Positions 58,473 to 64,000 of a stretch of 64,000 nucleotides of DNA are shown here, one piece after another (positions within the stretch are counted from its first letter, which is position 1; the number at the start of each line of letters is the position of its first letter). Source of the stretch: Dolomedes plantarius (taxonomy: Eukaryota; Arthropoda; Arachnida; Araneae; Dolomedidae). The notes below the pieces were generated by a model. The model had not been told where the DNA came from, ran no database searches, and saw only the letters and a list, made by a program, of their open reading frames with translations. Position numbers and translations under genes: made by a program. The stretch is taken from assembly GCA_907164885.2 (NCBI GenBank), contig OU015498.1, positions 122,535,727-122,599,726 on the forward strand, written 5' to 3'.

Positions 58473-59560
58473 TATACACCTTCCGATTTTTCATTACATT
58501 GTGAATCATAAAATTTACCGTACTGATTTTTTGGTTCAGGTTTTTTCTTTTCTTTTAAACCTCGGGCCACTCCAGGCGATCATTTATCATGTGTGATATT
58601 ATTTGCTTTCATAACTTAAAGAGGAGTTGGATGCTTTTATTATTCTTATCTTATTAACAAATCCTTGGGAATACATGTGTAAATTGAGATCACTGTTTCA
58701 GTTGTAATTATAAAAGTTTATACATAAAATAGCCAAAATACTTTTGTTGCATTATTCTGAGAGACCTTGAATTCGTTAAAATATTACGTTATATACCAAA
58801 ATATGCTTTGAGACGCTGCTAAGTTCGACGTTCAAGTGTGTGTGCTATTGCAAATTAGTGGACGACTTAAGTATTTTTAATTATAACTAGATTTTACCTC
58901 TTTTCTATTTTAACACTATCATCATGATTTTTAAGTGAAATGTGGCGAAATTATTTCTTTGAAAAATATTAAGTTATTCCGTTCCATAATATTGTTTTCA
59001 TTTTGAACATTTTTGCAAATTATTAAACAAACCATAAATATTTAGTAAGCTTGTTTATCGTTTGTAGTGGTAAAAATCGTTTATTGTTTATCGTTTGTAG
59101 TGGTAAAAATCGTTTATTGTTTATCGTTTGAAGTGGCAAAATTATGCAGTTATAAAACTGCATAATTTTGTACTAAAGATAACACTGTATGTTAATGAAA
59201 TTTTGTAAATAATGTATTGAGAAAAGTAAATATGCAACACTGGATTGAGAATAATTCGTAACCTCTAGGGTTAAACAGAGTGATGTAGTTTTTTACAGAA
59301 ATTAATTTACAATTTACCCATTTTCATATAATATATTTTAAAATATTTTATTTTTCCGAAATGGAGAGACACTTTTCATAAAATCTTGCCGGGAAATCTT
59401 AACTTCAGCGTTAGGTTACACAGCAATTGGTATGAGAACTGATTCGAATAAGTGAATAAGAAAGATAAACTACGTATATGAATAACTGTCCTTAAAAGGA
59501 TTTCAAAGACTTCATACGGCAACATAAAACTGTTTAACTGTTACGACGGTCTGTAATGAA
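58473..59560. other. Intergenic with a 33-bp minisatellite
   Basis: Unit tgtttatcgtttgtagtgg.. repeats about 2.7 times at 59052-59140. Otherwise AT-rich without features. Confidence 0.6.
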
Positions 59561-59561
59561 C

Positions 59562-59692
59562 AGGGGTGTCTAAACTCCGTGATACTAGTTTTCTACCAAT
59601 TGAAACTACCTCGGCGATGTGAGGAATCCCCAGAAAACACTTCACAAGGGGGGGGGGGGGTCGCAATCCACAGGTTAGGCACCACTGGGCTA
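59562..59692. mobile_element. Short hAT-like MITE, tentative
   Basis: caggggtgtctaaact at the left and the reverse of cagtggtgcctaacctgtgg at the right are related inverted ends. The 8-bp flanks do not match, so it may be a chimera. Confidence 0.4.
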
Positions 59693-60041
59693 GACAGAAG
59701 AGAAGAGGAAGTAAGTGAGACTCTCTCAGAATATAAAAATTTTTTCGTTCTCCTTTAAAAACTTTTAATTTGTCTGACTCTATATAGCTCACATAAACAT
59801 CATCTTACAGAACATCGCAAGAGGAAAACCGAAGTAAAATTCTTTTCGCGACATTAATATCAACTTCGTGTTGCCATCACAAAATTAAAGAAAAGTAATG
59901 ATGAGAAATAAAATTTATGACCTCAACAGAAATGATAATTAGCTACTTTCAACACAATACGCGGATGATGAATAATCCAGATGCAAGGCAAGAACATTTT
60001 GCCTGGGTCCGGACACGATTCTCGATCCCCGTGGTATAGTT

Positions 60042-62602
60042 CAGTGGCGCCGGAAGAGTCAAATATAGAGGGGGGCAAAGTAAAATAGATTAAAACTTTT
60101 ACACCTTTATTTTAAAAAAAACATATATACGGTTATAAAAAATAAACTTTTATGTAATTTGTCTAATCGGAGAAAAGTAATAAGAGATTTCTTCTGTTTT
60201 GAGAAAATCTATTAATTACTTTTTCAATAAATGTGTCTTTATTTTTATTCACAGATTCTCTGTGAACGCTAAGCATACAGAGATCAGAAAGTCTCTCTTG
60301 AGACATGGTTGATCTCAACCAGGTTTTTACCCGTCGGAGCGTATTAAAAGATCTTTCAATTGTTGTTGTGGTGGGAGGTAAGGCGAAAAAAAATTTTAAC
60401 GCTTTTTTGATGCAAGGAAAGAGCTGGCAATGTTTATCTATTAATTCAACAACCTGGAGCTCAGTCTCAAACTCGTTACTTTTGACTTTTGAAGCCCACA
60501 TTTCTTTCCAAGTTTCGGCTTCACAATACAAATTTTCAATTTCATACAGTTTTGAGATGTTATGAATGTTTTATTTTAGCAAACTAAATGTTTCTGCCTG
60601 TATGATTAATTGCGGGTGAAAAATAGACAGAGCAAACGCACTATCCGTCTCTTGGGAAAATAGGACTTCAATGGACTGTATAATTGAATCCAGATATGGA
60701 GTAAATAAAGAAATTCGAAAATAATTTTCAGCACTATCAGTAGAGTAGTTAGCCCTTTGTGTTTGCGTTGCAGCTAATCTAGGTGTTTTAATATCAATGT
60801 CAAATTTTCTTCCGTCCAATACACATTTTTGAAATATATCTTTAAAGTAATTCTCTGCATCAGCCCTGTGATCTTTCAGAATAGATAAAAGTAATTGAAT
60901 ATGTTTCTTCGTCGATAAAAGGTTTATTGTTTTTGCTTATAAAATATTACAAACAGGCTCCAGTTTGGCACTATAGTGTGAAATAATATGCAAACACACA
61001 TTAAATTTAGGAGTGGAAATTGTGCATAACAACTGGTTGGATTTCGATCGTGTATCTCCATTTATTTCCATCGTATATGATAAATGTTCTAGGCCATTTC
61101 TTATTTCCTCAAAATGTTCCAAAAATATTCTAGTAGACTTAGATACTTGGCAGACCATCTAGTTTCACAAAATAAGGGAATTTTAGGTACATATTTTCTC
61201 CGATATGGACTTTCGCGGAAAAAGTTAATGACTTTTTTTGATAGTAGCTACTGAATTTTGTACATCCTGGATTTATTTAAGTCGTTGACCACCAAGTTAA
61301 GTCTGTGTGAAGCATAACGAAAAACGAGAGCTTTGTTATATTTCTCACGAATTATTTTCTGCACTCCATTTTCGCTGCCATTGTTGCACAACCATCAAAT
61401 CCTAATCCTACTAACTTTTGCATATTTAAGCCATAATTTTCGCAAGTTTGTAATATTGCTGATGATATACCTTCTGCATTCATGGAACTAAGTTCAGTAA
61501 ATCCCAAGAATTCCTGGCGTACTGAATTATTTTTATCTACGAATCTTACTCCTATCTAGAGCTGTTCAACACCAGAAATATCAGCAGATTCATCAGCTAA
61601 CAATGAAAAACCTTCACTGGCGTTCACTTCTGTAATAATTTCTTCTCGAATAATATCACCACAAATCTTAATTCATTCATTCTGAGTCTGGTGAGAAGTA
61701 TATTTAGCATTTTTTGCACAATTTTCCAAATGATCTTTTAATACTAAATCTCCGCTCTCGACTCCAAAATTTAGGAGATAATCAAAATTTTCAGTGGTTT
61801 TACCACGGAGAGGTAAATTGTGGCTACCACAAAAAATTATAGTGGAAATGATTGACATAAGTTTTTCTCTATTAGAGGGAATCTCTATCCTCTTGTTCCC
61901 GTTCATAGCTACTGAGCTGTTCAGTGACACAAGTACTTTTACCCTCCATAACATGTCGAAAGTTGTCGATGAACGATGCCACTCCAAACACATATATATA
62001 TATTTTTTCTGCATTTTCATGGATGTCTTTGTAATTCTTAAAAGGTTTTACAATGAAAGATCCCAAAACCCCTCTTCTTAAATTCGGTCGAAATGTAACA
62101 CAAGCTTTACAAAGTCCACCCTAAAGTTTACTGGAATAAGCTAATCAATCGTAATTTTGTAACCATTCGTAATGAAAAACTCTTTTTCCATCTGAGTCCC
62201 TTTTAAAATTGTAACTTGAATCGGGAACAAAATGTCGAGTGAATAACGCATATCTTGTTTCATCGGAAATAGAAGCATGCTTTTCAATAAAATCTCCTAT
62301 ATCTAAAGGATGAATATGAACAGTACGATTTTCACCAATCACCAACACCAGATAATGACGTTGTATTAGATTCATGATCAACATCAGAATGTAATGACCC
62401 AAAACCTTCACTCACTACTGCTAAGCTAGTAACTATATTAGTAGATGTACTAGGTTCTACTTCTAATGGTTCAAAAGGCTTTGATTTGTAATTACTGTCA
62501 GTTTAATGAAGTGTTAGTTTAATGTCAGTCAATTTATGAAAATTCTAATATTTTACGAGCGCTAGCTAGGTAGAAGCCCCCCCCCCCTTTCCGGAGCCAC
62601 TG
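60042..62602 (-). mobile_element. hAT transposon, 2561 bp, with perfect 8-bp target duplication
   Basis: Ends CAGTGGCGCCGGAA and TTCCGGAGCCACTG are inverted repeats with one mismatch. The target duplication gtatagtt is exact (60034-60041 and 62603-62610). It carries a full-length but broken transposase gene on the - strand, so it is recent enough to keep its target site intact. Confidence 0.95.
60163..62411 (-). pseudogene. hAT transposase (TTF finger, DUF4371 and hAT dimerisation type), broken
   Basis: Read leftwards, the pieces follow the normal order. Zinc-finger start: HPLDIGDFIEKH, YALFTRHFVPD, VFHYEWLQNY (62411-62145). DUF4371 region: LPLRGKTTENFDYLLNFGVE (62020-61673). Catalytic segment: FSLLADESADISGVEQL with a stop right after (about 61560), then VGLGFDGCATMA near 61400, the two expected Asp positions. 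Middle pieces are at 61158-60937 and 60819-60571. The hAT C-terminal dimerisation domain reads FFALPPTTTTIERSFNTLRR (60531-60163). At least four stops or shifts separate them, so no active protein can be made. Confidence 0.9.
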
Positions 62603-62610
62603 GTATAGTT

Positions 62611-63155
62611 AATTGAATACACTTCTGTTTTAGAACTTTCTAAATCAGAACTGCAATTATTTTCCTGTCACTCACTGAAACACGCTATAAGAGCCTTTCT
62701 CAGATCCTGTATGATATACAAAAATACATTATCGCCTTTTTTATTTTTAGAAAGCATAATTTCCGTAATTTCGTTTGGCTCCCTGTTCCATCTTCCATCA
62801 TTATGGAATGTGTTGGCAAAAAATTATAGGTATCGAAACATAAACGCCTAAGGTAAGTACCATTTTTTGCAATAGTTTCATTAAACTTTAAATTATCCTA
62901 ACAACTTTTAAAAATCACATTATTAATAGATATATATGGTAAACACTTCCTGATCTTAAAACAGATTCAAGTACAAAACTTAGTTTTTCTCCGTTTCCGT
63001 TGGCAATTTCCAGCTTCACAAACGTAGAGCTCTAATTCATGTTTTTTTTCCAGATACAGAAGTTATTCTATTGTGCTATTTTAGTTTTATCACGTTTGCA
63101 CCATTTTAATAGTCACTGTGAGGATTACTAAAGATAACGACAATAAGATTATAAG

Positions 63156-63158
<3 letters not shown>
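62611..63158. other. Intergenic, nothing recognised
   Basis: A roughly 50-codon open stretch on the - strand near 62660-62810 has no recognised motif. Confidence 0.35.

Positions 63159-63204
<46 letters not shown>
63159..63204. repeat. (AT)n microsatellite
   Basis: AT repeat ending directly at the start of a transposon-like terminus. Confidence 0.95.
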
Positions 63205-63205
<1 letters not shown>

Positions 63206-63208
<3 letters not shown>

Positions 63209-63300
63209 TGAAACTTCTCTAGCCGGCCACCCCTCTAAGCGGCCGTATCTTGTTCAGAACCGAGTAAAGGCTCCATAGAGCCAATGTTATGGAAGAAATC
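63206..63300 (+). mobile_element. Tigger/pogo-like terminus, single end
   Basis: CAGTGAAACTTCTCTAGCCG followed by gccacccctctaagcggcc is the type of end seen in Tigger-like elements. No second end in the window. Confidence 0.5.
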
Positions 63301-63334
63301 TCTATTCCACGGCCCATTACTAGGGAACCATTAT

Positions 63335-63910
63335 TAAGGATACGTAATTTTTATATTTACGAAATAGATGCGAATAAATGCGAAATTTGTCGATAGGAGC
63401 GAATAAATCTGTACCTTGGATCAAAAAGGACCAATGTCCAAAACTTTGAAAATTGAGTGACAAATGAAAAAGAAATCGAAATAAATATATTTCTAGATTG
63501 TAGGCAAAAACTATGACTAAAATTAAAAGATAAAACTTGGAAAAATATTTATACACAAACCGTTAGTAAGATTTGTAAACTGAAACTGATATTCTCTGAC
63601 ATTTGATTAAAATGGACTTTGGCCCTTTTTGTTCCAACATGAAGAAATGCAAAAATTATTTTTTACTACTTTTTGGCGAAAGCTCGGTGATAAACGGCTT
63701 TTTAATCGAAATTAGGTAATAATCGTAATAATTTATCAGCATAATTAAGACCATCCACGGTCTTTAACTGAGAGATCTCACTCTCGAAATTTGCTTAATA
63801 CTTATTGCTAAAGACCGTGAATGTTGGGAGAGGACGCGGAGAGTACTACAACGATATTACTAACCTAGTTGGTAAAATTGTGATTTTTTTAAATAAATGC
63901 GAAAATTTGG

Positions 63911-63968
<58 letters not shown>

Positions 63969-64000
63969 CGAATAAACGTGAAATTTTATATATTGTAATT
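63335..64000. mobile_element. MITE, inverse copy of 37750-38215, interrupted
   Basis: Same sequence in opposite orientation, from tacgtaatttttatatttac to the window end. It holds a (AT)n run at 63913-63965 and a separate insertion at 63416-63637. Confidence 0.75.
63416..63637. mobile_element. Small MITE nested in the 63335 copy
   Basis: ttggatcaaaaaggaccaat at the left and the reverse of ttggaacaaaaagggccaaa at the right are inverted ends. This stretch is absent from the copy at 37750, which supports it as a later insertion. Confidence 0.65.

Noticed and set aside
62660..62810. Open stretch of about 50 codons on the - strand next to the hAT element
   Set aside because: No start, splice sites or family motif that would support an exon.

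Overview
This is an AT-rich, intron- and transposon-dense eukaryotic window. The only host gene I can support is a USP22/nonstop-like ubiquitin protease on the + strand. The gene family, the intron layout and the mix of Helitron, hAT, Tc1/mariner, pogo-like, piggyBac, PIF/Harbinger-like, BEL/Pao and tRNA-SINE sequences suggest an arthropod, probably a chelicerate such as a spider. The species is inference; nothing here fixes it.

Layout. 1-4421: an autonomous-type Helitron on the - strand. Its 5' terminus is visible and its Rep ORF is open, but the PIF1-type helicase part is frameshifted and it runs off the left edge. 4516-5300: relic of a BEL/Pao reverse transcriptase. 5360-7779: a truncated Harbinger-like MITE, an inverted-duplicated mariner-type relic and a DD34E Tc1-like element. 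8.1-13.8 kb: a tandem duplication, a possible solo LTR and a run of four palindromic MITEs; no gene recognised. 13803-44902: twelve exons of the USP22-like gene, in phase from the ubiquitin-binding zinc finger to the stop codon; the first coding exon was not found. Its introns carry two pogo-like elements, a foldback-like tandem-repeat block (23.3-25.8 kb), three SINEs, a hAT element with a nested MITE, a piggyBac relic and an IR/DR Tc1 element. 45-64 kb: intergenic, with many transposon remains. These include a three-layer nest (48830-50056), a second copy of the IR/DR Tc1 element with a duplicated DNA-binding domain, and a hAT element with a perfect 8-bp target duplication.

The host gene should encode a SAGA-type histone H2B deubiquitinase or a diverged paralogue. 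Catalytic Cys, His and Asp, the zinc-finger cysteines and the C-terminal box are present. The conserved LKRFE segment is missing from the predicted protein, and next to that position one exon and its flank are tandemly duplicated. All transposase genes recognised here are broken or incomplete; none forms a pathway with the host gene. I found no bacterial-type features (operons, CRISPR arrays, riboswitches), and no rRNA gene or intact tRNA gene.
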